A stretch of 64,000 nucleotides of DNA. Origin: Sympetrum striolatum. Taxonomy: Eukaryota; Arthropoda; Insecta; Odonata; Libellulidae. Below are positions 24,294-38,100 of the stretch, in pieces. The stretch is taken from the NCBI GenBank assembly GCA_947579665.1, contig OX388350.1, forward strand, positions 35,683,393 to 35,747,392, written 5' to 3'. Both the position numbers and the translations under genes were made by a program. A model generated the notes under the pieces. It searched no databases. It had not been told where the DNA came from and saw only the letters and a program-made list of their open reading frames with translations. Each line of letters starts with the position of its first letter. Position 1 is the stretch's first letter.

Positions 24294-24560
24294 AGGCCCC
24301 TTTCAGACGGCACGACTTTTCGCCGGCCGCCGTCTACGGCACGGTGCTAGGCTGCTTTCAGACGAGACGACTTATTGAAAGCACTGCACCGTGCCGTAGA
24401 CGGCGGACGGCGAAAAGTCGTCCCGTCTGAAAGCGGCCTTACCGATGGGACGACTCTTCGCCGGCCGCCGTCCACGGCACAATGCCGTGCTTTCAAAAAG
24501 TAGTCTCGTCTGAACGCGGCCTAGAACCGTGCCTTAGACGGCGAAAAGTCGTCCCGTTCC
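24294..24560. repeat. GC-rich palindromic MITE cluster
   Basis: ggcccctttcagacggcacg opens a palindrome that closes at about 24440 with cgtcccgtctgaaagcggcc. A second partial copy follows (24445-24522, ending cgtctgaacgcggcc) and a third end lies at 24523-24560. Cores repeat cgccgtctacggcacgg. Strongly GC-rich against an AT-rich background; able to form stable hairpins. Confidence 0.7.
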
Positions 24561-24984
24561 ATTATTATTATTTCCATTATTTCACCCGATATCCGATAGA
24601 ATAATCTTATATCAACAAAATGAACTTCGACGACGGAAAGCCTCGCTAAAAGTACGACTGTAAGACAATGGTACAGCTTTCAGTAAACTATACTCCTTAC
24701 GCTAGAAAAAAAATATGCCTGTAATTCTTCACTCTGGATATTTAACAAATTCAATGGGCTGCCTACAAACAGTTCCTGTCTTATATATGTTTACAATCAT
24801 TCGTACTACTTCAAGTGCGTTCAAACTCATTTCTAACATCCTGCATAATTCTTTCAGATAGTGAGGTTTGATTTGTCTCACAGTGTCACCAACATCAGTC
24901 AAATATTTACTCAAAATTATCGATATTTAACTTTCCAGAGAGTACAATAAAAGGGTGAATAGGAAATATTAGTACACTACTATT

Positions 24985-25925
24985 AGTACACGATGTTCTG
25001 AACTCTGCTGAAAAACATAAGCATGTCGATGCGATAAATTTAGATTTTCGGAACGCTTTCGATAAGGTACCTCATCATAAATTGTTGTAAAAATTAGAAT
25101 TTGCGGGTATCAATGCAATAGTTATTAACTGGATGCAAGACTTTCTCACCGATAGAGAGCAACGAGTAGTACTCGATGGTATTAGTTTCAACTTGTTAAG
25201 GTGACCTCTAGCGTCCCTCAGGGCAGTGTAATTGGACCGTTGTTATTTTAAGCATACATCAACAACCTCAGCAATCACATTAAAAGCAATTATTCTTATT
25301 ATTGATTATTCTTACAGCCTCCGAAGGGTAAACCTAATGACAGTAGAATCGGTGAAGTATCTTGGAGTAACTCTCACGGATGCGGAAAAGCACTTAAGAA
25401 ACTCGGCTTCGTTAAAAGAATGTACAGTAGGAGCGAAGAAAAGTTCGCGAACGATGTTACTTAGCGTTAGTTAGGCCACACCTTGAGTATGCATGTAGTG
25501 TATGGGACTCCGCCGAGAAATGTCATATTGGGGATTTCGAAGAAGAACAACGAAAGGCGATACGATTTGTAAAGAATTGCTACGACAAAACAGCGAGTGT
25601 TACTCAGATGTTACAGGACGCGGGATGGGAATCATTACAAGATGGAAGAAAAATTCAAAGGATAAATTTATTAAATAAGTTCAGAGAAATTACGTTCTCA
25701 GATGATGTAACCGATATAATGCGACCCCCCTGTTAAATGGGCCGTTCTGTTACTGCCAGAAAGATTAGGGAAATAAATGCTAGAACGAATCGTTTCAAAA
25801 ATTAAGTTTCTCCGCTAAGTATAAGCAAAAGCAACCATTTAGGAAAATAGAGTCAAGGTGCTTGCACCCCCTGCCACACGCCGATGGTGGCTTGCAGGGT
25901 TCTTACATAGACACACTTTGAAATA
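24985..25925 (+). pseudogene. CR1/jockey-like LINE reverse transcriptase fragment with 3' end
   Basis: LDFRNAFDKVPHHKLL (RT motif A region), then INWMQDFLTDREQRVVLDG and a damaged SVPQGSVIGPLLF block near 25205-25250. The YADD box is deleted. SVKYLGVTL follows at 25350, then PHLEYACSVWDSAEKCHIGD, KAIRFVKNCYDKTASVTQML and [20 protein letters not shown] up to 25720. The 3' end is gtcaaggtgcttgcaccccc. Stops and deletions make it inactive. It shares its 3' part with copies at 29770-30235 and 31130-31216. Confidence 0.87.
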
Positions 25926-27399
25926 TTTCAGTATTTGAGTGGTAGGAGGGATATCCGAGATAAATCCAATATTCTTTATAGCATAAAAAACAACCTGCAA
26001 TAGTTATTAATCTTACGAACCCCTGAAGAGTTTTCCACAGTGCAGTGACCTTGAAATTGTTTATACACCTTTATCAATTATTGCATGTTCAACAAATGGT
26101 CACGCATACCTTCACTATCTTGTATTATATAAATTGCTGTTGATAATTGTTCATTTTGTGCTCGTGCGTACAATAAAGAATTCTACTTCACTATTAACCT
26201 AGGGGTTCCCAACCTATCAATGGGCCAAGGCCTGGCACATCCAGAAAAGTCAAGTCATGGCTACCAAGTACCACTGAAAAATTTAGCCAAGAGTTTTAGA
26301 AACACATTTATGGTCGGGAAAATACCCAATGACTTGTTTTATTTTAATTAAATTACTGAGAAAATTCACTCGTATTTTTTTTTCCAACCCCTTATCAAGA
26401 CAGCAATAAATATATATACCTATATTTTTTTCAACTTTTTTTTGCTATTATTTAAATTAATATTATAAAATTTTATTATTTTCGTTATTATTTAAAAACA
26501 CAAATGTACGCATATGAATAACATTTTCTTACTTATACAATGCAAATTTTTGAGCCCCGATATCATTTGCAACGAATGTAGCATATACCTGTGAAGACGA
26601 CCATGTAATACCAGTTGCGTCCATCAAACGGCCTTGCTCCGCACAGAAATCTTTAACTGGCAAAATATTCCTTAAGAACTCAGCAGTTGGCACACCATTA
26701 CACTAATACCAAAATAGTTACAGATGATAATTTAAATTAATGGTAGTAATCAACGCAGAAAGGAACTTTCGTTGAACATGACGATGCATGGGAAGGGGAA
26801 ATTCAGGCAGCAAATTCGCTCAAAAGCATTCTACTAGGAATAACATTTCTGGTAACTTTTCATACTAATATCTTTTACCCAAAAGGAAATAATGGAAGCA
26901 GAAACACGAAAGGATGAACTTCATAAATACCCGCAAAAGACACTACATAAATTTGAAAGATTCTAATCCTTACTGTATTAACTCAAAAAATAACACTCAC
27001 ATTAACAATAAGACATTGTAAATATATTGAATAGATTAAAAGAGTTGACTAAATGCAGTAATGGGTTGGATTAGGTCACCCTCTTTCTCTTTTAGCCCAT
27101 GCTTTCACTTAATAGCATGTGAAAACTTATTGACAATTAACAGTGATTATTAATATATGTATGGTTCATACTTTTACTGAAATCTTACGTGAACGCATTC
27201 ACTGAATAGTAAATGTATAAATCTCATTAATCCACACTTCCACTGCAACACATACTAATAAAACTTCTTCCCACAAAAATCAACCACTAAAAATAGTCAC
27301 TCAATCCACATGTCATGCCTAATAACAATTGAGGGTGGGACTTCAAAATCAGATGTAAGCAATCAATACTATTCCCATTGTTTTACAAGAAGGAATCAT
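25926..27399. other. Intergenic stretch with a hAT-like terminus
   Basis: 26198-26240 reads ctaggggttcccaacctatc and looks like a hAT-family end (CAGnGGTTCCCAAC). No matching inverted end was found. The remainder is AT-rich, with CpG dropping away rightwards; no gene was recognised. Confidence 0.35.
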
Positions 27400-28938
27400 T
27401 TGAGTTTATTCAGATATGGTTTATATAATGAATCATCCATTTTCATAAATAAATTTACCCTCCCAAGAAAAAAATAGTATGCACATTCATGCACCAGACT
27501 GGAACCAGCATTCCAGTGAGGACATTTCACCTCGCCGTTAGCAGATACTGCTATCTTAAAAAGGTGTTCAAAAAGCAGACTTTTAATCAAATCTGCCTTA
27601 CCCCCATGACTAGGCGACACTTGAGAGTGCCTCCCCAATTATTAGTTGAATGCTCAACAATCTCTGCCATTCAAAACAGAGTGTTTAATTGGAGTAACAA
27701 CAATCCTTTCATTAGAAAATTGCTGACATGGGCAGCAACACAAGCAGTTCGGACCCTTGTCACCAATAGGGTTACTATGCTTTTTATTTTGGAAGAGGTA
27801 CCAAGGCTAGTTTAAGGGGAGCTTAGGAGCCACGATTCAGATTGTTTTTTTGTCACATCTCAAAAATAAAAAAGCATTTACCAAGAAGTGGCAAAAGTTT
27901 CTTCCAACACTAGACATAACAGAACAGTTTTTACACCTCATTTCATAATTAATATATTTATATATAATATTTATATAACCATCATCACCTCCAATATGCA
28001 TCACAAAACCCTAGCGTCCTTTCTTCGAGACTGCTACCATTATCAAAAATCACCTTCGCACTTCAATACCCACAAATCAACATTTCGTCCTCGATCAATA
28101 TTCCATTTCACTGGATCAAGCAGAATTGATCACAGCAGTTAGCAGCAATTGAGCTTAAAACAACATAACACTATATATATAATAGATATATATATATTTA
28201 TATAATATATTGTACACTTTTCCTTCAATCAAAATCTCATTCAATCCTTGCTCAACATAAAATCCACCATGGGTCACACCCACATTCTTATCTCAAGTAT
28301 CTCTTCCCATCAAAACATCAGAAAAAAACGTCACTCCATCCACACCAAATTTTTCACTAATACTCAACTCATTCACGAGTTTTAAGTTCAATTTTCTATT
28401 CAGACGAGTCCCATCATTTTAAATCACAAGTCTCAGCCATATCCTAGCCATTAATGGAATAGTTTTTTTACAATGGCAACTTCCTATCTACAAAACAAAG
28501 CTGAAGTGCAAAATGTTGCCAATAATTATCACTTACAAAGGATGGAAGGCTGAACATATGAGGTAAAAATGTTCACCCTTGTTAAAAAACCTGTCCGACA
28601 CATTCCACGCAATCACCCAAGTTGCAAATCACTCACGTTCTACCACCTGGGAAGAGTCCACTGATATACAGAGCAAAATCAACAAACATTATAAAGCCAA
28701 CTGCTCGATGATGTTATGAAACAACAAAGAAAATTGGCCAGAGCATTAGGAGATCTTTGGCCAACTCGTGTTACGCTGGCCCACGCAAGCAAATGAGCGT
28801 GTACGCGAGTGAACTTAAAAGTGAGCAAGGGCTAAGGATTTTGGGAAATTCAAAAAAGGGAGAGTTCTAGACTCCCAGCGGGGAGAACAAAGACTCCAGG
28901 GCCCAGACGCTGGAGAAATGAGGCACCACCGCCCCAAA
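27400..28938 (-). other. eIF4G 3' UTR and downstream flank
   Basis: No gene was recognised. On the minus strand, AATAAA signals lie at about 27788-27783 and 27410-27405, so a 3' UTR of roughly 1.15 to 1.5 kb is possible; which is used cannot be decided here. An AT dinucleotide-rich run sits at about 28170-28215. Short ORFs on both strands look like chance. Confidence 0.4.
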
Positions 28939-29117
28939 TTATGCTTCATCGTCATCATCATCATCAGCTTCATTCAGATATGTGAAAAATTGAGTTAAAG
29001 ATTTTAATGCTACTGGCTTCCCATGTGGTTCTTCGGTGCTCGACGCCCAAGCAGTGTAGGTTTCTTTAGGGATCACATCAATGCTGTGAAGGAATTCAAA
29101 AACCTTGCGTAGCTGAC
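28939..29117 (-). CDS. eIF4G: eIF4G last coding exon: end of W2 domain and stop
   Basis: 179 nt including [23 protein letters not shown] then [31 protein letters not shown] and an acidic DDDDDDEA end. The aromatic/acidic finish is typical of W2 domains. The acceptor tttcttag has a good pyrimidine tract. Confidence 0.96.
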
Positions 29118-32100
29118 CTAAGAAAGAAAATGCACATTAGAATTGAGATGAACTTCAAATAAAGAAAATCCACACCTTAAAGGACATTTGTCCACCTACC
29201 TTTAGGATGCTCTAATTTATGCGAAAGTGCCTGAATTGCGTACAAACACTGAAGTTCGAGTTTTTCATCACCGTTCAGGTACCTCTGCAGTATTTTACCT
29301 GCAGTTGATAGTAATGATTCCTTAGCTTTACCTAGAACACAAAAAACAAATGTTAGATGCCACAAATATATTACTTTTGCTAACAAAAAATTCAGATTAT
29401 GTACTTCATCCTTCAATTAAGCATCATGCAGCAAAGAAAATCATTGAATATTCATACTAGTAAAGATGCTCTAAGTAAATGTGAGGCAATGAAGTAGTCT
29501 GAAAATGCAAAGAAATCTTTCTACGCAATTTTAAGCTATAAGTTACAATCACAAACTCAGTGAAACAATTAGAATCATTTGTAAGAACCACAAAATATGC
29601 TGTAACATAACATCAGCCACAACAGCATTACTTATACTGAATGAAACTGAAAATGTAGTTCAAAGTCAACACAATACCAATCAGATTTTTAAAATTACAA
29701 ACTTACTTTTATGCTTTAGGTCATAAATTAAGTCTAAGGGGAACTTTACTCAGCAGTGGAACACATTACATAGCTTCGTTGAGAGACAAGTCAGTAGGAG
29801 CAAAGAAAACTTTTCTGAGCAATGTTACTTAGGCCTCACCTTTAGTGTACATAAGGCCAACGTGATGCATTTGGGAATTAGAAGGGAAACGGAACGCAAT
29901 ACAATTTGTAAATAATTGATATGATAAAACTGAGTGTTACTCATATACAACAAAAGCTATATCATCAGAAGATAGAAGAATAAATCAAAAGATAAATTTA
30001 CTAAATAAGTTCAGAGAAATTACTTTATCAGAAGACGTAACTGATATAATGCAACCTCCCTGTTATATAGCCTGTTATACTATATACTGCGGATTATCAT
30101 GGAAATAGATGCAAGAAAGAATCGTTACAAGAATTCATTTTTTGTGAACAGCACACAAAAGAAAGTCCTTAGGAAAATAGAGTCAAGGTGCTTGCACCCC
30201 CACCACTCGTCAAGCATCTTGCAAGGACCTTAATTGGACAATGAGTACTGCATAACATGTTTTAACTTACTATCCATGGCATTTATAAGTGAAGCTGTAG
30301 TCAAGGCACGAATAAAACTGGGCTCTTCCTTCGTTTCTTTAGTAACATTTGCCTAGAAATAAAATATATATCTTTGTTAAATCATGAAAAAAATCACCAG
30401 GAATTTCATGTAGTAACCAAACTTGAAATTTTGAAATAAGACTAGAATATCTACATAATTAGATTCTATTTAGGAGAAATAGTGAATCACTCACTTCTAT
30501 CCAATCAAAAACAGCATCAGCTGATCCTGAAGACTGCAATATATCAGCTACTTTCTGCTCCACATTCTCCATGGCTATGCTGCCAGGCTTTGATTGTCCA
30601 TGTCCACTATCCACAATGTAATCCAAACCCTTCAAAAAATAATTACATCCAAAGAAATAAAAATAGTGCCAACCTAAATATTAACCAAAAACCATATTCT
30701 TCGGAAATACTGTATTTACTCGGAAATAAGGCACACCCTTATGGGTCCTTTTTAGACTAAAAATCTTGGTGTGCAATAGAATTGACAGCACACTAAATTC
30801 CTGCACAATACTGCTCATTCACATATCCCGCATTGCTGGGCTGGCCACAGCCTTGGCTCACCCTGGTTCGACATTTCTTTCAATATCTGTAGATTTCAGA
30901 TTTGACAGCATTGTTTCGGCTATGATAGAATCCCCCAAATGCAATTATCTTAGTGATAGAAGACTTGAGTATAAACGGAAGCTTTTTGATAAATTTATCA
31001 CTACCAATTTTGGGGAGGAGATCATTGATATTGTTACCCCAGTTATATACTTTCGTTATCTTAGAGAGAAAACAACAATTAAGTGATATAGGGAACAGAT
31101 AGGGGGAAAACAACCAAAAGTAACCGAGTATTAAAGCTAATAGCTGTCAAGGTTAGATAGGGATGTTGGTGCTATAAACCCCCTGCCACACACCACTGGC
31201 GGATAGCAAGGTTTAAATGTATAAAACTCGCCAAACGTTCCACTTAAGTACTAAAAAAGATTTTGGCTGTAAGAGCTACAAAAATACTAAGCTGTAGGCC
31301 GATAGTTTTAACCCGTGGAAGGCACACTAGTGTAAATTTGGCTTTTCCAACTTTGAACGCATATAACTATTTTGTTTATTTAGATACAGTAAAAATTGCA
31401 GCGCATTTTAGACGCGCAATTTAATTGTGCTTTTAGATGTATCATTAATTTTTTAACAAAATTTTATTTTGTTAATGAAATTTTGCAATTTGTAAGTTGC
31501 CGTTTTCCAAAAATCACTTTTTTTTATTTTTACATAACTTTTATAAACAATCTTCCTAACCGCTGAAAGTTATTGAAATTCTTAGCTAAAGAGTTATTGT
31601 TGAACAAAATCATTTACATGTAAATTTGTAAGACAATAAAAGTTCTTGGTACTTAATTGATATTTGTTCATTTTCAGATACCAGAATTACTGCATGTTCA
31701 GACAGCTTTTAAAAATAATTATTATTTACCAATTAAATAAAGACTTGAATTATTCAAAACAATAACTCTTTAGCTAAGAATTTCAATAACTTTCAGCGGT
31801 TAGGAAGATTGTTTATAAAAGTTATGTAAAAATAAAAAAAAAGTGATTTTTGGAAAACGGCGACTTACAAATTGCAAAATTTCGTTAACAAAAAAAAATT
31901 TTGTTAAAAAATTAATGATACATCTAAAAGCACAATTAAATTGCGCGTCTAAAATGCGCCGCAATTTTTACTGTATCTAAATAAACAAAAAAGTTATACG
32001 CGTTCAAAGTTGGAAAAGCCAAATTCGCACTAGTGTGCCTTCTTAAAGTGCTGGAAGGAGGTGTGCCTTCCACGGGTTAAATTGAAAGGGAATTTGGTAG

Positions 32101-35100
32101 CACATCAAACTTCTTAAATGACAGATTTTGAATTTGTTAGTGTGTGCAGTTATATAAGACTTTCGGCATATATAATATAAAGACATTGATGACTACTGCC
32201 ACTGTATACCCATATAAATATATATATATCAGTATATCTATACAAATATAAATATACAGTGCTGCAAATGGCCTGACCGCGTATCTGTAAGTGCGCATGA
32301 CATTTGCAGGCAAACTTTTCATGCTTAAATTTAAGGGTATGCATTACATTTGATGGCTCATTATTTTTGAGGAAATACAGTATTTTCAGAAACTTTAGTC
32401 TAGCAAAATAAATTTTCATCACACACAGGTATGACGTTGCAATCAAAGAATTGGTTACAAAAGATGAAAACTTGTGAAGTTATAAACAAAGTAAGTAGTT
32501 AACAAAGAAAAAAGGCAATGTCTTATATAAACACAATTTTCCACTCACAAGGTCTTTCAATTTGTCAACATTCTTGGCAGGAATGTAGTCCTCCCAATGC
32601 AGACCACTCTCTGCCCATCTTTCCTTTAACCAAGATGCACCCTAGAGAGAAAATAGAATAATTTAGTTGTTACAACCTAATTATCGACTGATTTTAATAA
32701 TTAACGCAATAACTTAGCAGCGCTACAATTCCAACAATAACTCCCTTACCTTCTCCTTGTGTAAAAGACTGAGAACTGCAAGAACAAGGGGACCCCGAAG
32801 ATTCTGAGGAAGATCAGCGGTGAATTGTGAGAGCATGGAAAGAGGAAGAACTTTCTCTTCCAACATAACACCTAGAATAATAAGGCCCATGTAAAAATAA
32901 ATCTAAATACTGCAATAATGAATCAATAGAAGTTGAATTTCAGTAAATGTTGACATCCCAATTAACTTCAGCAGAACGAAAGTTTCAAATTTAGCATCAT
33001 AAAGATTGTTCTAAATTATCACATTACGAATTAAGAACATACTTAGTATTTCAGCAACGTAACTCCAAATCATGGGTACATCTAGAAGCAATTCTTCTGC
33101 ATCAGCCAATACTTTGTTCATTCTGGAAAAAAAGGTTAAGCATTAGAAAGATATTAAATTACATGATTAAATCTCCCAATATATTACATCAAATTTCTGA
33201 AGATCTAATTGAGCTTAGAAGTTTACAAGAATCCAGCGCAATGATTACTATGAAAAAGTTTAGAAATAATGATCTCAAAACAATGTAAACATATTTACGC
33301 TTCTCTTCAACGGATATAGCAATGGTTTAAGGAAGAGATAATCTTTACTAATAAATTTGGCAAAACAATCCATAATATTGTCTAAAAGAAGAATGTTGTA
33401 TGCAAGCCAGCGCTTGAGACAGACTAAAATGAACTAGCACTGAAGATTTTCCAATAGCTCACAAGATAATCACAAGTTTAATCTTACCCTTTAACAATGA
33501 GTTGCTTGTTGAACAGCTGATGGGAAATGAGATATCCAAGAAGACGGCTAACACCTCGCCGCACTACACTGCTCGTTTCTAACACCTTATTCACAGAGAA
33601 GTGAATAAAATCTACATAGTTCCCTGGGGGCAATTCAATTTTCAAATATTCATAGGTTTCCTACAAAAGAGAAAAATAGCAAACATTAGTCAATTCGTAA
33701 AAACCTCGTTCTCTATGAACATCACTGAGCAAATTTCATTACGGCACATCAGTGGAAATACTGTAACAATAAAAATATTTCTAAATTAAATTCGGTAACT
33801 TAAGATCAATAATAAGTAAATCCCTTTACAATCTATTTGTGTCAAAAAAGGTAATGCAATAAACCACCAATAATCTTTCTCTAACTAATATTTAATGTTC
33901 ATCACTAAAACAGTCAGAATCAAGTTTAAGGCAATGTTGACACTAAGTGGTAAGTGATATGTGAAAGTAATACCAGGTGAGCGCATATATACAATCAGAA
34001 GGAAGGCAATAGAAATGGTTGACACTGAAGCAATGATTCATCACGGGTAAAACAGCATTTGCCATGCTGCATGCTGGTCAACCGGCAATGCGTATTGCAG
34101 TTTTTGTGAAATTTTCAGAATGGCAGACTGGGGAGAAGACTTGGGTTGTTCTATTTGTGAATTTAGTGGAAATGTATCCATATTTGTGGAACTACACTAC
34201 CAGGACTACTGTAAAAATCTGATGTGGCCAGCACATGACTTTCTCCATATATAAGATGTAAATATTTATCTACGACAGTATTTTCGAACTCTATATTCAA
34301 TCTAAACTTGGAAGATGAGTGATTAATTTATATCATATTATCTTTTACGTCACAAGCATTATAAATAATGTTTTTCGGGACATGTTCGATGAAAAACGAT
34401 GAAATGGCCTTTCGCCCAGAGCGCCCACAACGTACATAATCAGCAACTTCCGGTTTATCAGTATTTCACATATAACTCCTACACAATCAGTGATAAAAAA
34501 TGTTTCATATTAAAGTTATAGTAAATTGAATTTTCTAAAACTTTTGTAAATAATAGCTTATACCTAAATATAATATTTATGGAGATATTTCGAAAACCGG
34601 AAATGAGCTCTGTAAAATGAAGCTCGACTTCCGGTGAACCCATTTACTCCAAAAACTAATCAACTCTAATAACACCAACCAAAATACTATATATGAAATT
34701 TGGTTTCGATCCGACAAACAGTTTTCATGTTAGAGCGCCCACAAAATACATAACAGCTACTTCCGGTTTATCGGTATTTCACGAATAACTCCTTATCAAC
34801 CAGTGATACAAAAATATGTTAAATTCAAAATTTATAGTAAACAACTTTTTCTAAAACTTTTATAAGGTATACAATATACCTATAAATCATATTTACGGAG
34901 ATACTGTGAAAACCGGAAATAAGCTTTGATGAATGAAGCTCGACTTCCGGTTAACCGATTTACTCCAAAAACTAATCAACTCTGACAGCACACACCACAG
35001 TACTATATATGAATTTTGGTATTGATACGACTAATAGTTTTCACATTAGAGCGCCCACAATCACACACACACATACAAACAGACATCATTCCGAAAATGG

Positions 35101-38100
35101 TCAAAACGTTTTCTAGGGACCCCAAAACATGTATTTCCGTTGAAATCTCGAAGTCGATTTTTTTCATGAAAACAATACTTTCTCTATACTTCGTATATGG
35201 AGAAAGTAAAAATCCCTGAATTATGTTTACATTTATTATTAACAACGGTCAAACTGCAGTACAAATAAAAAAGTTGCATGGATGAATTATTGGATTAACA
35301 GATTCTTTCATCTTCTCCACATCCACATATACTAATATACCATTACAACCTTTTTCATCACTTGATAATTTGATCATTACTGAAAAACTGAGAGAACAAA
35401 TCCCTCAACATGTCTATGTGGCACATATAATATTGTTCAAGGGTGAGCCAGTGATAAATAACCAACGGTACATCATAAGTGATATATCACTTAATATATA
35501 ACACCTCATTTTGAACAGTGTCTAACATGTAGCAAAATTGAAACGATGATGATTTACACTCTTAGATAAAACCAACCTTTTCATTATTTGTGGACAAATA
35601 ATCATCTAGTGTCATTTTGAATAGTTTATCCAACTCATCCAGAGATAGGTGCACAGGGGCCTTTTGGGATTTAGAGCTTGCCATGCTCCTTTCTTCAGAA
35701 ACAGAGCTATCACGAGATGAGGTCTTAGAAGGAGGAGCTGCTCTTAGCCTTGGAATTTCCATACTAGTTTGAGCTCCTTTAAAGTAAAAAGTTAAAACTT
35801 TAATTTAACCAATTAAAGAACTATATATTTTGTTTTCCACAAGATTTTCAAAACAAATGTTATTGCACAAACAAAAGCATAACTAGAAACTAAAGTGATA
35901 TAAATTACCTCTAACATTATCCCTAACAGCGGTAATAGCCCTCTCTCTTTCCTCTGCTTGAGAAATACCAACAGCAGATGTGGAACTAGATTTAGTATAT
36001 GACTGAGATGAGTCTTTATGCCTCATTTGCATCCTTCCTCGATTGCTGCAAGATAAAATTACGAGCTTAATAATTTTAAACACACTTCCAATAAAAAATA
36101 TCAAGTTGAGAAAATTCTCATCTTTAGGTTGTACAAAAAGTGACAAACGGTAACTTGACTGGGACCCACTTTCCAGGCAGATGTTCTAACCAGTAAAACC
36201 ACTACCCAGAAAGTGGGAGACTTGGGTTGAGTACCAGTCAAGTCACTATTTCTCACTTCTAATACAACCTTGGTTTGAGATGCAATCTTTCTTGTGCAAC
36301 GTTAAACTTAATTTCCATTATTTTTTCCTCACATTTTGATTTAGAAAACACAAAAGTCAAAACAGCCCTTACCTTCCTTCTCTACCGCCAGGTTCTTCAT
36401 TCAAGGTGCTATATATGTTGTTATTAGGCCTCTTCTCCCCACCACCACCCGTTCCCATTCCACCAGCTCCCTTAGACCACATAATATGTTGAATTCTAGA
36501 CCCTAGCTGTACATTTTCTGTTTCAGCCTGTGAAACAAGCAAAGTAGGAAAATAGTTATCTCAATGACCTAGGGCCAAACTCGGGGCAAAATAATTTACC
36601 AACATTGGAACTAGATATGTAAGAAGCTTATAAATGCACTGATCTCCAATGATATAACTCTTCTCAATTGATAAGATTCCTCATCAACTCTTATCGGAAC
36701 TAATGTTTGTTTTTAAATTACAGTGCTTGAGATCACCAAAATGAGCAGAAAATTCTAAGAGATGAGGTCTATCAAAGACACACACTAGCAGCAAATGCAT
36801 AATTTAAGCTCAGCAAAACTTTAACTAGGACACTTACCACCTTCAGCTTGTGAGTCTCCACATTGAAAGTTCTGTTTTTCGGTTGTACAGTATTCCATTC
36901 CTCTGACTCTGAAAATGCAAAGTGATTATTAATAACTTGTAGCAGAAATGAAGAATGAACAATAAGTAATTGAAATTTTGAAATGTTTTAGAATATACAT
37001 TGAAATATGGTAAAATATCCAAATTTTTCAAATTGGAAGAGAGAACAACCACTGAAACCTTCAAAATTATGTTCATTCACCATCTTCCATTAAAAGCAAA
37101 TTACCATTCTGTCTAGCAAATTTAGCAGAGGAGCCAGTTTGAAATTTCCTTAATTTAGAAACTAATTTATTTGGGGACTCCACCCTGACAAACTTTCTCC
37201 TTGGCAATTGACATTTGGGGCCCAATCACACATTTTTAGCATAAAAATTATATAAATTGATAATGGATTACAACTTATCTTTTTAAAATAACAAGATAAC
37301 GGCTCTTGTTACAGTTAAATACAAGATTGGCCAAGATTGCAAGAAAAATGGAGAAAAATATCAAGGAAAAGGTTAGAAACCCAGCTAACTTTGCTTGGTA
37401 AATTAATAATTCATCTTTCTCTCATGATTTGAATCCCCTTCAAAATCTGAAATTGATGCTTTACCCTATAAGAATGTCACAAGACAAAACCTGAAACAAA
37501 AAAAACTGCCATGGAAATAGCTCAAAAGATCAACATACTCGACTTATCATCCCTTCGATTCATGCCACCTCCGCCTCTTGACATCTGGGAGGAGTAATTA
37601 GCAGTTAACTGACTCTGTTCCATGCTCTCCCTTTCCGCCTCCATATTTATCTCATTTATCTTCTTTGGATTTGCTTCATTCCTTCTGGGCACCCATTTGC
37701 TATTTCGCAAATCTATCACATCCTGAAGCATGAACCTAACACGAGATGAAACCTTCCTTTCACTTACAATCGCTTTCATTCTGTTGAAGTAGGCAACCAT
37801 ACTGTTTCGCTGCAATTAAAGAAAATGAAATTGTCAAGTTCACCTATACACTTTTAGATAACATATTACATCATAATATGCATACCTGTGTTTTCTTCTC
37901 CAGCGCTTCTTCCATAACCTTCCCTACAGTAGTAAGCAGTTTGCATAAACATTCTAAACTTTCCTCATCACTAGCATTCAATAATGACTCGATGCAAGTA
38001 GTCATAATGAATTGGTTTATCATTCCAAGCTTGTACAGCTCTCCAATAAATCTATGGAAAAAAATAAACTACATTAACCTTGGTTGAAACATACAGAATT

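Larger units (their letters stand above)
30708..32382. mobile_element. MITE copy B with two nested insertions (eIF4G intron)
   Basis: Ends TACTGTATTTACTCGGAAAT and, inverted, TACTGTATTTCCTCAAAAAT. The outer parts align with MITE copy A at 57057-57514, including gctgtaggccg, agcacatcaaac and gcattacatttgatggc. Copy B is longer because it holds a LINE 3' piece (about 30780-31216) and a piggyBac-type foldback (31312-32076). The superfamily of the outer MITE is unsettled; a TA target duplication is possible. Confidence 0.78.

Noticed and set aside
24729..24914. 62-residue minus-strand ORF between the MITE cluster and the LINE
   Set aside because: No known motif, no neighbours to support it, and length within chance expectation.
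27489..27815. 108-residue plus-strand ORF downstream of eIF4G
   Set aside because: No recognisable domain, and it overlaps the probable eIF4G 3' UTR on the other strand.
36150..36245. Functional tRNA gene
   Set aside because: The two tRNA-like halves are on opposite strands, so no cloverleaf can form from one transcript.
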